A stretch of DNA of 64,000 nt from Halomonas litopenaei. Lineage in GTDB: Bacteria; Pseudomonadota; Gammaproteobacteria; Pseudomonadales; Halomonadaceae. The stretch lies in the NCBI RefSeq assembly GCF_003045775.1, contig NZ_PXNS01000004.1, positions 124,001-188,000 on the forward strand. Direction: 5' to 3'. The position numbers and the translations under genes are program-made. Positions 41,201 through 50,537 of the stretch are shown here, piece after piece (within the stretch, counting starts at the first letter, position 1; each line of letters opens with the position of its first letter). Under the pieces are notes generated by a model. It was not told where the DNA came from. It was given only the letters and a program-made list of their open reading frames with translations, and searched no databases.

Positions 41201-43600
41201 ATGGAAAAAGACCCCGTTTGTGGCATGAGCGTCGATCCCGCCTCGACGGAGAGCGTCGAGCATCGCGGTGAGCGTTACTATTTCTGTAGCAAGCAGTGCG
41301 ACGAGCACTTTCGCGAGGATCCAGGCGCCGTGCTTGCCGCCACCTCGGCGGCTGCGTCGAAGCCCAGTGGCAAGGCCAATTATTTCTGCCCCATGTGTTC
41401 TGGCGTAGAGAGCGAGGAGCCGGGGGAGTGTCCCAAGTGCGGCATGGCGCTGGAACCCGTCAAGCCGCAACCGTCGTCGAGGGTCCAGTATACCTGCCCC
41501 ATGCATCCGGAGGTGCGGCAGGATGAGCCCGGCGACTGCCCCAAGTGTGGCATGGCACTCGAGCTCACCCGCGTTTCCGGAGAGGAACGCAGCTTCGAGT
41601 TTCTCGAGATGTTCCGACGCTTCTGGGTGGGCGGCCTGCTGACGCTGCCGGTGTTGTTCGTCGCCATGGGCAGCGTGCTGCCCGGTATCGGCCCTTGGGT
41701 GGATGAGGTGCTGCCCGCCGGCAGTGGTCACTGGATCGAACTGATCTTTGCCACGCCCGTGGTGCTATGGGCCGGATGGCCATTCTTCCTGCGTGGTTGG
41801 AAGTCCCTCGTCACACGCAACCTCAGCATGTTCACGCTGATCGCCCTCGGTGTGGGGGCGGCCTATGGCTACAGTGTCGTCGCCACGCTCGCCCCTGGGA
41901 TATTCCCGGCCACTTTCCGTGACGCCGATGGCTCGGTCGGCGTGTATTTCGAGGCGGCGGCGGTGATCGTCGTGCTGATCCTGCTCGGTCAAGTGATCGA
42001 GGCCCGCGCCCGCGAGAAGACCGGCAGTGCGCTGCGCGCGATCCTCGATCTCGCGCCGCCGACCGCACGACGCATCGATGCCGAGGGCAATGACGAGGAG
42101 GTCTCGCTCGACGAGCTGTGTACCGGTGACCGTCTACGGGTACGCCCCGGTGACAAGGTGCCGGTCGATGGCGAGGTGCTCGAAGGCCACAGCACGCTGG
42201 ACGAATCGATGGTGACCGGGGAGTCCCTTCCCGTCGAGAAGCGCGAGGGCGACACGGTCATCGGCGGCACCGTGAGTGGTCAGGGCAGCTTCGTCATGCG
42301 CGCCGACAAGGTCGGCGAGGACACGGTGCTTTCGCAGATCGCGGAAATGGTGGCCGAAGCGCAGCGTTCGCAGCCGCCCGTTCAGCGGCTTGCCGATGTG
42401 GTCGCCGGCTATTTCGTCCCCGCGGTGGTTATCGTGGCGATCCTGGCATTTATTGCCTGAGGGATCTGGGGGCCACCGCCGGCGATGGCCTACGCGGTGA
42501 TCGCCGCGGTATCGGTGCTGATCATCGCGTGTCCCTGTGCGCTCGGCTTGGCGACGCCGATGTCGATCCAGGTTGGGGTCGGTCGCGGGGCCCGGGCGGG
42601 CGTGTTGATCAAGAATGCCGAGGCACTGGAACGTTTCGAGAAAGTCGACACCCTGGTCGTCGACAAGACCGGCACCCTCACAGAGGGTAAACCCCGGGTC
42701 GTATCCCTCAAGCCCGTTTCCGGCAGTGATGAAGCGCAGTTGCTGCAACTTGCCGGCAGCCTCGAGCGAGGCAGCGAACATCCGTTGGCCGAGGCCATTG
42801 TCAGTGCTGCGCAAGAGCATCATGTCGAGCTGAGCGATGCCAGCGATTTCGAGGCGGTGACCGGCATGGGGGTCACCGGTCGGGTCGAAGGACGCGAGCT
42901 TGCGCTTGGCAATGCCCGGCTGCTCGAAACACGTGGTGTGGAGGCGCGGGAATGGACGCAGCGTGCCGAGACGCTGCAAGCCGAAGGGCAAACCGTGATG
43001 TTCCTGGTGGCCGATGATCAGGTCATGGGACTCATCGGTGTCGCGGACCCGATCAAGGAAACCACCGCACAGGCGATCCGGACGCTCAAAGAGGATGGCC
43101 TGCGCCTGGTTATGCTCACCGGCGACAACCGTACCACCGCCGAAGCCGTGGCGCGCCAACTTGGTATCGACTAAATTGAAGCGGACGTACTGCCGGAAGA
43201 TAAAGGGCGTATCGTGCGCGAGCATCGCGAGGCCGGGCGCGTGGTCGCCATGGCCGGCGACGGCGTCAATGACGCCCCCGCCCTGGCCGAGGCTGACCTC
43301 GGTATCGCCATGGGCACGGGGACCGATGTCGCCATCCAGAGCGCGGGGGTGACTCTGGTGAGAGGGGATCTCTCCGGCATTGTTCGCTCCCGCCATCTCA
43401 GTCGCTGGGTGATGCGCAATATCCGCCAGAACCTGTTTTTCGCCTTCGTCTACAACAGCCTGGGGGTGCCTCTGGCCGCCGGGGCGCTGTTTCCGTTCAC
43501 CGGCTGGCTGCTCAGTCCCATCTACGCCGCCGCCGCGATGAGCCTGAGCTCGGTCTCGGTCATCGCCAACGCACTGCGGCTACGCGCCGCCAAGCTATGA
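41201..43600 (+). pseudogene. Copper-type P1B ATPase broken by two in-frame nonsense codons
   Basis: One continuous frame of 799 codons encodes a copper-exporting ATPase: YHS-like [12 protein letters not shown], two zinc-ribbon-like modules ([15 protein letters not shown]), a CPC helix (ACPCALG), DKTGTLT and [10 protein letters not shown]. It is interrupted by TGA at 42458-42460 (codon 420, where WGIWGP would be expected, so Trp to stop) and by TAA at 43172-43174 (codon 658, expected Glu in [14 protein letters not shown]). No frameshift is needed, and the rest is intact, which implies recent loss or base-call errors. Three partial polypeptides are possible, none with a complete transport core. 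Confidence 0.88.
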
Positions 43601-43638
43601 GCCGGGGCCGCCGACAACCATAGAGGAGGGGGAGCATC

Positions 43639-45291
43639 ATGGCTTATGTCGACCTGCAGCGACGTAGCGTATTGCGCCGCATCGGCGGTGTGGCGGCGTT
43701 GTCGACCCTGGTGGGGGCCGGGGTATGGACCGGGAGATATCGCCCCGCTCTGCGGGCGGCGTCCGCGTCAACGGCCATGGAGGGGCCCTTCGACGTCGAC
43801 CTGCGTGTGCGAGCCCGTCCCGACAAGGTGGCTATCCTGCCCGGTGCGCCGAGCGACGTCTGGCGCTACACGGCCGAGCGAATCGTCGGGCCTGAAGATA
43901 CCCTGACGCCCGTGGGTGAGAGTTATACGGGGCCATTGATTCGCCTGCGTCGTGGTCAGCGCTTGCGGGTACGCATCGACAACGATCTCCCCGAAGACAC
44001 CACCGTGCATTGGCATGGTCTGCACGTACCACCGGACGTGGATGGTCAACCGCGCCTGCCGATCGCGCCAGCGACGAGCATGGCGGTCGCCTTCGATGTC
44101 GTGGATCGTGCCGGTCTGTACTGGTACCACCCCCATCCTCACGGCCCCGATGGTGGCCGGGTTGGCTTTCAGAGTTACGCCGGCCTTGCCGGTCCACTGA
44201 TCATCAACGACGACGCCGAGCGTGCCTTGGAGCTCCCCGACGGAGAGCGGGAACTGGTCCTCATCCTGCAGGATCGCACCTTTAGCAATGGCAATGAGCT
44301 TCAGTACATCGACGATGGTGGCATGGGGGCGATGATGACCCGCATGCAGGGCTTTCGCGGGGAGCGGGTACTGGTGAACGGCCACCCGGACGCGCGACGC
44401 GAGGTGTCCACGCAGCCATATCGATTGCGCCTGCTCAACGGCTCCAACTCGCGCATCTACAAGCTGGCCTGGAGCGATGGCCGGGCGGTGACCGTCATCG
44501 GCACCGACGGTGGCCTGCTCGCCAAGCCCGAGCGGCGCCGCTCGGTCACACTGGCGCCGGCCCAACGGATCGATCTGTGGGTCGATTTTGGCGACACCGA
44601 GCCGGGAGAGTCCGTACAGCTGGTGAGCGAGGAGTACCAACTCGGCATGATGGGCGAGCGAATGGGCGACATGATGGACCGGGGCATGATGGGCGATCGA
44701 ATGGGCGGCATGATGGATCGAGGGATGATGGGTGATCGAATGGGCGAGATGATGGATCGAGGCATGATGCGCGACATGATGGGAAGCGAGCGGCTCTCGC
44801 TAGTTACCTTCGCCGTCGTCGCACGGGCGAACGATGCGGAAACCCTGCCGGAACGCTTGGCTCAAGACCTGCCGGCCTCCCCGGTTCAGGCCGATACGCC
44901 AGTACGCCGCTTCGAGCTGGGCATGCGCATGATGCAGGGGTTCACGATCAACGGCCGGCAGATGGAGGGCGCGACGGTGGCAGATGACGAGATCGTCCGG
45001 CTGGCGCAGACGGAGATCTGGGAGTTCGTCAACAACACCATGATGCCGCACCCCATGCACGTTCATGGACTGCAATTCCTGGTTCAGGAGCGGATATCGG
45101 CGGGCGGCAAGACGGACCTGCACGATGGGATCATCGACGCGGGATTGCATGACACGGTGCTGGTGTTCCCGGAGGAACGGGTGCGCATCGCTCTGACCTT
45201 CAAGGACTTCGAGGGGTTCTACATGTACCACTGCCACACCATGGAGCATGAGGATGCCGGTATGATGCGCTACTTCAAGGTGGTGGCATAA
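43639..45291 (+). CDS. Multicopper oxidase, CueO/CopA type, Tat-exported, with Met-rich insert
   Basis: A 550-residue oxidase that probably converts Cu(I) to less toxic Cu(II) in the periplasm. It has a twin-arginine leader (QRRSVLRRIGG), then three cupredoxin domains with the copper ligands HWHGLH (His124, His126), WYHPHPHG, HPMHVHG and YHCHTMEHEDAGMM (Cys532 is the type 1 ligand). A Met-rich segment at residues about 337-383 made of repeated MMDRGMMGDRMG units corresponds to the Cu(I)-binding insert of CueO and CopA. A strong AGGAGGGGG site precedes the ATG. It lies just downstream of the broken copper ATPase. Confidence 0.94.
   Translation: MAYVDLQRRSVLRRIGGVAALSTLVGAGVWTGRYRPALRAASASTAMEGPFDVDLRVRARPDKVAILPGAPSDVWRYTAERIVGPEDTLTPVGESYTGPLIRLRRGQRLRVRIDNDLPEDTTVHWHGLHVPPDVDGQPRLPIAPATSMAVAFDVVDRAGLYWYHPHPHGPDGGRVGFQSYAGLAGPLIINDDAERALELPDGERELVLILQDRTFSNGNELQYIDDGGMGAMMTRMQGFRGERVLVNGHPDARREVSTQPYRLRLLNGSNSRIYKLAWSDGRAVTVIGTDGGLLAKPERRRSVTLAPAQRIDLWVDFGDTEPGESVQLVSEEYQLGMMGERMGDMMDRGMMGDRMGGMMDRGMMGDRMGEMMDRGMMRDMMGSERLSLVTFAVVARANDAETLPERLAQDLPASPVQADTPVRRFELGMRMMQGFTINGRQMEGATVADDEIVRLAQTEIWEFVNNTMMPHPMHVHGLQFLVQERISAGGKTDLHDGIIDAGLHDTVLVFPEERVRIALTFKDFEGFYMYHCHTMEHEDAGMMRYFKVVA
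44647..44785 (+). repeat. Tandem repeat encoding the Met-rich copper insert
   Basis: Units of about 45 bases, each encoding a variant of MMGDRMGxMMDRG, are repeated roughly three times with small changes. They lie within the multicopper oxidase and lengthen its Met-rich loop. Copy number could vary between strains by slippage. Confidence 0.85.
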
Positions 45292-45346
45292 CGAACCGGT
45301 CTGGTTTCGATCACACCGTATTTCGATCACCTGGCAACCACACGGG

Positions 45347-45979
45347 ATGACGATACAGATGTCCTTCTACGAGAATCGTGTTCTGCCGCATTTCCTCCAC
45401 CTGGCGTGTGGCAACACGGTGGTCGATCGTCAGCGGGCGGCCGTGGTGCCGCAAGCCCGGGGCCGTGTTCTGGAGGTGGGTATGGGGTCCGGGCTCAATA
45501 TTCCCCACTACGATCCGGACCGGGTCGAGCTGGTCTGGGGGCTCGAGCCTTCCGAAGGCATGCGACGCAAGGCCCGCCACAACGTCGCCAGCGCACAGTT
45601 CGAGGTGCGCTGGCTGGACCTGCCGGGCGAGGAGGTCCCTCTCGACGACAACAGTGTCGATACCGTGGTGCTCACCTACACCCTGTGCACGATTCCGGAC
45701 TGGCACCGGGCGTTGGAGCAGATGCGTCGCGTGCTCAAGCCGGGTGGCCAACTGCTGTTCTGCGAACACGGCACGGCGCCCGACGAAGCCGTACGCCAGT
45801 GGCAGCGCCGTATCAATCCCCTGTGGCGCAGAGTGGCGGGGGGCTGCCATCTCAACCGCGACATACCCGAGCTTATCGGGCACGCAGGCTTCGGTATCCA
45901 GCGGATGGAGACGGGCTATCTTTCGAAGGTCCCGAGGTTCGCTGGCTTCAATTTCTGGGGGGGTGCTGTTCCCCGCTGA
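45347..45979 (+). CDS. Class I SAM-dependent methyltransferase
   Basis: A 210-residue methyltransferase with the SAM-binding motif VLEVGMGSGLN (about residues 38-48), an acidic motif II in WGLEPSEGM, and VLKPGGQLLFCEHG typical of the UbiE/methyltransferase-11 group. A Cys-rich substrate side (YTLCTIPDW, GGCHLN) is notable. The substrate is unknown; metal and metalloid methylation is possible given the surroundings but unproven. The ATG at 45347 is used, and 45359 is a second candidate. The gene's TGA is immediately adjacent to the transposase remnant, so its 3' end is an insertion junction. Confidence 0.82.
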   Translation: MTIQMSFYENRVLPHFLHLACGNTVVDRQRAAVVPQARGRVLEVGMGSGLNIPHYDPDRVELVWGLEPSEGMRRKARHNVASAQFEVRWLDLPGEEVPLDDNSVDTVVLTYTLCTIPDWHRALEQMRRVLKPGGQLLFCEHGTAPDEAVRQWQRRINPLWRRVAGGCHLNRDIPELIGHAGFGIQRMETGYLSKVPRFAGFNFWGGAVPR

Positions 45980-46345
45980 TCAAGCTCGCGTGTAATGAGG
46001 CGATTCCCCGAACAACTGGCCATCCACTTCGATGGCGGTGCCATCCACGAACACTGGCACATAGCTCAGGGTCTTGACCTGATAGTCCAGGATCGGCGGC
46101 GCCAAGTGCCTTGCCCAGTAGCGAGCGATGCTCTGGAGCGCGTCGAGGTGGACCGTCCCCATGCGTACCAGGTATTTGCCGAGGCGGCCTCTCGCCGGCA
46201 CGGTCTCGATGCCCAGCAGCTTCGCCGTGACCGGATCCTGACGAAAGGCGTCCAGATCGGACGCGCGCCATTGCCCGTGGCGAGGGAGGCCACCAGGCTC
46301 CAGAGTGTCTTCGCAACACTGGCGTCGTGCTTGAGGTGACTTTGC
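45980..46345 (-). mobile_element. Transposase C-terminal-region remnant, IS1380-like
   Basis: About 120 minus-strand codons stay open and read DLDAFRQDPVTAKLLGIETV, then LDALQSIARYWARHLAPPIL, and finally VFVDGTAIEVDG, the first catalytic Asp region of IS1380-type DDE transposases. It stops at TGA 45980-45982. The expected continuation (YWLHAVFVGG-type) and both terminal inverted repeats are missing, so this is an inactive fragment. The IS family is a judgement from motif character only. Confidence 0.6.
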
Positions 46346-46394
46346 TAGGTGAACTGGCTCAGCAGGCCACTGAATAGCTATTAATAGACATTAT

Positions 46395-47291
46395 TTAACC
46401 CTTGAGCGCCAGAATGCGCCTGGCACCGTTGAGCACAATGACCCCCGCGATGGTGCCGATAATCAGATCCGGATAATTGGTTCCGGTCCACGCGACCAAG
46501 GCGCCGGCGGTGATGACCCCCAGGTTGATCACCACGTCATTGGCCGAGAATATCCAGCTTGCCTTCATGTGCGCCCCGCCCTCTCGATGTTTGGATATCA
46601 GCAGCAGACAACTGGTATTGGCAATCAATGCGACGAATGCAATCGCCATCATCATCAGCGATTCAGGCTCGCTACCGAATACAAAGCGCCTGACCACCTC
46701 TGCGAGTACGCCAACCGCCAGAATCAGTTGGAGCACACCTGCAAGATGCGCGGCACGCACCTGCATTTTTACGCTATGCCCAACCGCATACAGGGCGAGC
46801 CCGTACACGGCCGCATCGGCAAAATTGTCCAGGGATTCTCCAATCAGGCCGGTGGAGTGCGCGATCAGGCCGGCCGTCATTTCCACCACGAACAGGACCG
46901 CATTGATACCGAGCAACCAACGCAGGGTGCCGGACTCCTGCGCGGCAGAGGCCGACGTGTCACCGACCGCCTTGATCGACTCAGGATCGGCAGCGGCCGT
47001 TTCCTGAAGCGAGGCTCCTAGCCCCAAGGTTGTCAGTTTTGCGGTGATGGGCTCGACCTCGCCGTCATGCACGACCTCTAATCGGCGGTTCGACAAGTCG
47101 AAGGACAGCACCCGAATCTCCTCAAAGCCGTTCAGGGCAAGGCGAATCATTCGCTCTTCCGATGGACAGTCCATCTTCGGCACGGCATAAACGCTGACCC
47201 ATTTCCCCGATGCTTCGGAGGAGCGACGCATATCGGTATCCGCTATGGGCGTCGCATCGCCGCCACAGGGGGCTCCACAGGTTTTGCTCAT
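46395..47291 (-). CDS. Cation diffusion facilitator with modified HMA-like N-terminus
   Basis: A 298-residue CDF-type metal exporter. Residues about 30-95 resemble a heavy-metal-associated fold, but its metal site is KMDCPSEE with a single Cys rather than CxxC. Six membrane helices follow, with SLDNFADAAVYGLAL (helix 2 metal-site region) and FSANDVVINLGVI (helix 5). The cytoplasmic C-terminal domain of typical CDF proteins is absent. The gene is divergent from a CadR-like regulator with a MerR-type operator between, so Cd(II), Pb(II) or Zn(II) is the likely substrate, as for PbtF-like proteins. Start ATG 47289-47291. Confidence 0.85.
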   Translation of the reverse strand: MSKTCGAPCGGDATPIADTDMRRSSEASGKWVSVYAVPKMDCPSEERMIRLALNGFEEIRVLSFDLSNRRLEVVHDGEVEPITAKLTTLGLGASLQETAAADPESIKAVGDTSASAAQESGTLRWLLGINAVLFVVEMTAGLIAHSTGLIGESLDNFADAAVYGLALYAVGHSVKMQVRAAHLAGVLQLILAVGVLAEVVRRFVFGSEPESLMMMAIAFVALIANTSCLLLISKHREGGAHMKASWIFSANDVVINLGVITAGALVAWTGTNYPDLIIGTIAGVIVLNGARRILALKG

Positions 47292-47324
47292 GATACGACT
47301 CCACTTGAATATTATCGGGCTATC

Positions 47325-47355
47325 ATTTAAAACCATATAGTCACTATAAGGTCAA
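47325..47355 (-). promoter_or_regulatory. CadR/PbrR-type promoter for the CDF gene
   Basis: Minus strand: -35 TTGACC (47355-47350), 19-base spacer, -10 TTAAAT (47330-47325). The spacer contains the dyad ACCTTATAG-TGA-CTATATGGT (47332-47352), very close to known CadR/PbrR operators. It drives the CDF gene and overlaps the upstream region of the divergent regulator gene. Confidence 0.85.
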
Positions 47356-47388
47356 CAGAGCGGAGAGAATCCGTTGAGGAGGAGCTTG

Positions 47389-47796
47389 GTGCGTATTGGT
47401 CAGTTGGCAGAGTTGGTAGGGGTCGATACACAGACGATCCGCTTCTATGAACGACAGGGCCTGTTACCGTCGCCTGATCGGCAGGAGAACGGTTACCGTG
47501 TCTATACCGAGGAACATGGTGAGCGGCTGGCTTTCATTTGTCGCTGCAGAATCCTGGACCTGTCGCTAGCAGAGATTCACGAGCTACAGAGGTATCAGGA
47601 CGACCCTCACCAACCTTGTGCCGCCGTGAACGCTTTGCTCGATGATCACATCTCTCACGTGCGCTCGCAGATAACCGCTCTACAGGCGCTTGAGAAACAA
47701 CTCGTTTCACTGAGAGCGAGTTGCAACGATGGCCGGGAAGTTGAGGCGTGTGGGGTTCTTGCTGGAATTAGCGAGGGAAGCATGCACCAACAGTAG
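47389..47796 (+). CDS. cadR: Cd(II)/Pb(II)-responsive MerR family regulator
   Basis: A 135-residue MerR regulator that opens with RIGQLAELVGVDTQTIRFYERQG. It keeps the three metal-binding Cys of the CadR/PbrR group: one in DDPHQPCAAV and two in ASCNDGREVEACGV near the C-terminus. I took GTG 47389 as the start, since the AGGAGGAG site lies just before it and the family N-terminus follows; TTG 47374 would start within that site. It is divergent from the CDF gene with a CadR-type operator between them, so it should activate that gene upon Cd/Pb binding. Confidence 0.9.
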   Translation: MRIGQLAELVGVDTQTIRFYERQGLLPSPDRQENGYRVYTEEHGERLAFICRCRILDLSLAEIHELQRYQDDPHQPCAAVNALLDDHISHVRSQITALQALEKQLVSLRASCNDGREVEACGVLAGISEGSMHQQ

Positions 47797-47933
47797 GTTG
47801 ACGCATCAACCATTAAATCCGGATACCCTCCCCAGCCGTGCATTAGAATGTACGAGAGTCTGAAGAAACGCCCCAGCGATCCTGTTCGCCAGGGCGCCGC
47901 TGTGCTGATGTATTGAACGCTACTCAGTCGCGG

Positions 47934-49349
47934 TTAGTCACCATTGCCCACTCGCAGGGCCACGAAGTAGGTGCGGCCTTCGCGGTTGAGCAGAACAGGC
48001 ACCGCTTGATCATCTGGCAGGCGGGTCAGCATCTCCTTCAGCTGTTCCGGACTCTCTACCGGCTGCTGGCCCAGTCTGACCAGCACATCGCCGGGGCGAA
48101 TGCCGACGGCAGCGGCATGTCCGGCGGGGGCCACCTTGACGATGCGCACCCCGTGATCGATGCCAAGCCGACGCTTCTCCATGTCGTTCAACGGCTGAAC
48201 CGCGATGCCCAGTCGAACCGGGTCGCCATCGGATTGACCGGGGCCGGCATCCGGCCACTCGCCAACTTCCACCGTGATGGTCTCCTGCTGACCATCGCGC
48301 AACACGGAGAGATCAACGTCTTCGCCGGGGGCCGTCTCACCGATCAGGCGCGGCAGCGTGGTGGAGTGGTCCACTTCCTGGCCGTTCACCTCAAGGATGA
48401 CATCACCGGCCTTGAGGCCGCCTTCTGTCCCAGGGCTGCCGGGCTCGACCTGGGCAATCAAGGCACCCTCGGCCTGCTCCATGCCGAAGGACTCCGCCAG
48501 GTCCTTGGATACCGGCTGGATGCTGACGCCCAGCCAGCCGCGGCTCACGTACCCCTCTTCACGGAGCTGGTTGGCCACATCCAGTGCCACATCAATGGGA
48601 ATGGCGAAGGAGAGGCCCATGTAGCCTCCACTACGGGTCAGGATCTGGGAATTAATGCCCACGACCTCACCGTCGAGGTTAAACAGTGGTCCGCCCGAGT
48701 TGCCCGGGTTGATCGCCACATCGGTCTGGATGAAGGGAACGTAGACGTCTTGGGGCAGGGTGCGGTTGATGGCACTGATGATCCCGGACGTCACCGAGTG
48801 GTCGAAGCCGAAGGGTGAGCCTATGGCGGCGACCCACTGGCCGACCTGGAGGTTGTCGGAGTTGCCCAGTTGCAGGGTGGGTAGGTTATCCGCCTCGACC
48901 TTGAGGACCGCCACATCGGTCTTCTCGTCGGCCCCCACCAGCTCGGCCGAGAGTTCGCGACGGTCGTTGAGGCGCACCAGAATCTTGTCGGCCTCCTTGA
49001 CCACGTGCGCGTTGGTCATGATGTAGCCGTCTTGATCGAAGATGAAGCCCGACCCCAGTGACCGACGCGGCTCTTCATTGCGATTGGGCGCACCGCCAGG
49101 TGGCATCGGGAAGCGGTCGTCGAAGAAGTCACGGAGGATCTCCGGCACCTCCTGCCCCCCAAATTGCCGTGAGGACGTCATGGACCTCTCGACCTTGCGG
49201 GAGGTGGAGATGTTGACCACGGCCGGCGCGGCCTCGTCGACCAGTTCCGTGAAGTCCGGCAGCTGTGGCTCGGCGAGGGCTGGCGTTGCCACCATCAGCA
49301 GTAAAGCTAAGCTCATCAGCCAGGCGTGCGAGTAAGGCTTGGGTATCAC
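47934..49349 (-). CDS. DegP/HtrA-like periplasmic serine protease
   Basis: A 471-residue exported quality-control protease. It has a signal peptide (1-26) and a trypsin-like domain with catalytic His in MTNAHVV, Asp in KTDVAVLKV and Ser in NPGNSGGPLFN. Two PDZ domains follow (about residues 270-360 and 380-465). HtrA proteins degrade misfolded envelope proteins, and copper or zinc stress makes such substrates. It lies between the two CDF modules, in reverse orientation to both regulators. The chromosome may carry another DegP copy. Confidence 0.94.
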   Translation of the reverse strand: MIPKPYSHAWLMSLALLLMVATPALAEPQLPDFTELVDEAAPAVVNISTSRKVERSMTSSRQFGGQEVPEILRDFFDDRFPMPPGGAPNRNEEPRRSLGSGFIFDQDGYIMTNAHVVKEADKILVRLNDRRELSAELVGADEKTDVAVLKVEADNLPTLQLGNSDNLQVGQWVAAIGSPFGFDHSVTSGIISAINRTLPQDVYVPFIQTDVAINPGNSGGPLFNLDGEVVGINSQILTRSGGYMGLSFAIPIDVALDVANQLREEGYVSRGWLGVSIQPVSKDLAESFGMEQAEGALIAQVEPGSPGTEGGLKAGDVILEVNGQEVDHSTTLPRLIGETAPGEDVDLSVLRDGQQETITVEVGEWPDAGPGQSDGDPVRLGIAVQPLNDMEKRRLGIDHGVRIVKVAPAGHAAAVGIRPGDVLVRLGQQPVESPEQLKEMLTRLPDDQAVPVLLNREGRTYFVALRVGNGD

Positions 49350-49457
49350 AATGGGCTCCTTCCGGGGGCATGGAACATGGTAGCCAACTTGGTACAGTGC
49401 CCACTATGCAAAGTTCCGTACTCCTAACCCCGGCTCGGCCTTCAACAGAGTTCGGGC

Positions 49458-49488
49458 TTGAAGCTTGAGTTGCTATAGGTTTTATACT
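49458..49488 (+). promoter_or_regulatory. MerR-type promoter for the ZitB-like CDF gene
   Basis: -35 TTGAAG (49458-49463), a 19-base spacer, and -10 TATACT (49483-49488). The spacer core AGTTGCTATAGG matches the ZntR-like operator core AGTTGCTACAGG at 53233-53244 in all but one position, though its left half-site is weaker. It suggests control by the regulator encoded at 52742, 3 kb downstream. Confidence 0.7.
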
Positions 49489-49522
49489 GCTGGGTCATCA
49501 GGTGACACCACAAGGATGACGC

Positions 49523-50437
49523 ATGGGACATCATCACGATCATCCCCATCTTGCCCCCACCTCTGGTGACCGTCGGGTGAGTATCGCCATCTGGGCCAAC
49601 GGGATATTGACCCTTGCCCAGATCGTTGGGGGCATTCTGGCGGGAAGCCTCTCGCTGATCGCGGATGCGCTGCACAATTTTTCCGACATGGCTGCGCTTG
49701 TCATTGCGTTTGCTGCCCGCAAGATCGCGAGACGACCGCCCGACTCACAGATGACGTTTGGCTATGGCCGAATCGAGGTTGTCGCAGCGCTGATCAACTA
49801 CACCACCCTCATTATCGTTGGCATTTATCTAATTTACGAAGGCTTCATGCGCATGATCAACCCGCCAGAGATTCAGGGCTGGATAGTCGTTATCATTGGC
49901 ATTGTCGCTCTTCTTGTCGATGCGCTAACGGCCTTGCTCACCTGGTCGATGCAAAAACATAGCGTCAATATCCGCGCCCTCTTCCTGCACAACCTGTCTG
50001 ATGCCTTTGCGTCCATCGCCGTGATCATCGGGGGCTCACTGATTCTGCTGTATGACATGCGTTGGGTAGACCCCGCGATTACGATCGGTATTGCACTCTA
50101 TATTCTCTATCTTGCCTTTACGGAGATAGGTACCCCTATCCGGACACTGATGCTGGGCTCGCCACCCGATGTCGATGGTCAATCCGTCATTGATCTCCTG
50201 CGCAGCGTCGAAGGGGTTGAGGATGTGCATCATGTTCACCTATGGCAAATGCAGGAGAATACCGCCGCGCTTGACTGCCACGTGGTGACGACGGAAGCCG
50301 GCTGGCAGCAGCTCGAGGCGATCAAGGCGGATATCAAAGCTCAGCTGAAAGCGCGCTTTGGCATTGGCCACTCCAGCTTGGAATTCGAGCATATTGATTA
50401 TGCACATCAGGATGCCAACCTTTATGGGCATGGATAA
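49523..50437 (+). CDS. Cation diffusion facilitator, ZitB/CzcD-like
   Basis: A 304-residue zinc/cadmium exporter. A His-rich start (MGHHHDHPH) is followed by six membrane helices with the metal sites SLIADALHNFSDM (helix 2, HxxxD) and LFLHNLSDAFAS (helix 5, HxxxD), and a cytoplasmic domain ending HSSLEFEHIDYAH. These are hallmarks of CzcD/ZitB. The product uses the proton gradient to export Zn(II) or Cd(II) to the periplasm. The MerR-type promoter lies 35 bases upstream of the ATG. It precedes the DsbA-like and M23 genes. Confidence 0.94.
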   Translation: MGHHHDHPHLAPTSGDRRVSIAIWANGILTLAQIVGGILAGSLSLIADALHNFSDMAALVIAFAARKIARRPPDSQMTFGYGRIEVVAALINYTTLIIVGIYLIYEGFMRMINPPEIQGWIVVIIGIVALLVDALTALLTWSMQKHSVNIRALFLHNLSDAFASIAVIIGGSLILLYDMRWVDPAITIGIALYILYLAFTEIGTPIRTLMLGSPPDVDGQSVIDLLRSVEGVEDVHHVHLWQMQENTAALDCHVVTTEAGWQQLEAIKADIKAQLKARFGIGHSSLEFEHIDYAHQDANLYGHG

Positions 50438-50537
50438 CACGCCACTATTCGCCGACTTAGGCACCCAACAGCGGCTGAGCTCCACTCAGCAGTATCCTGA
50501 GCTTTTTTAAACCTAACTCTTTGAAATTGAGAGAAAA

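Noticed and set aside
42458..42460. TGA in the copper ATPase considered as a selenocysteine or recoded Trp codon
   Set aside because: The position is a Trp in relatives, not a redox Cys; no SECIS-like hairpin was seen, and a separate TAA in the same gene argues for decay or error.
41201..43600. Frameshifts as the cause of the broken copper ATPase
   Set aside because: All three open segments are in the same frame (codon counts between them are whole numbers), so single-base nonsense changes explain it.
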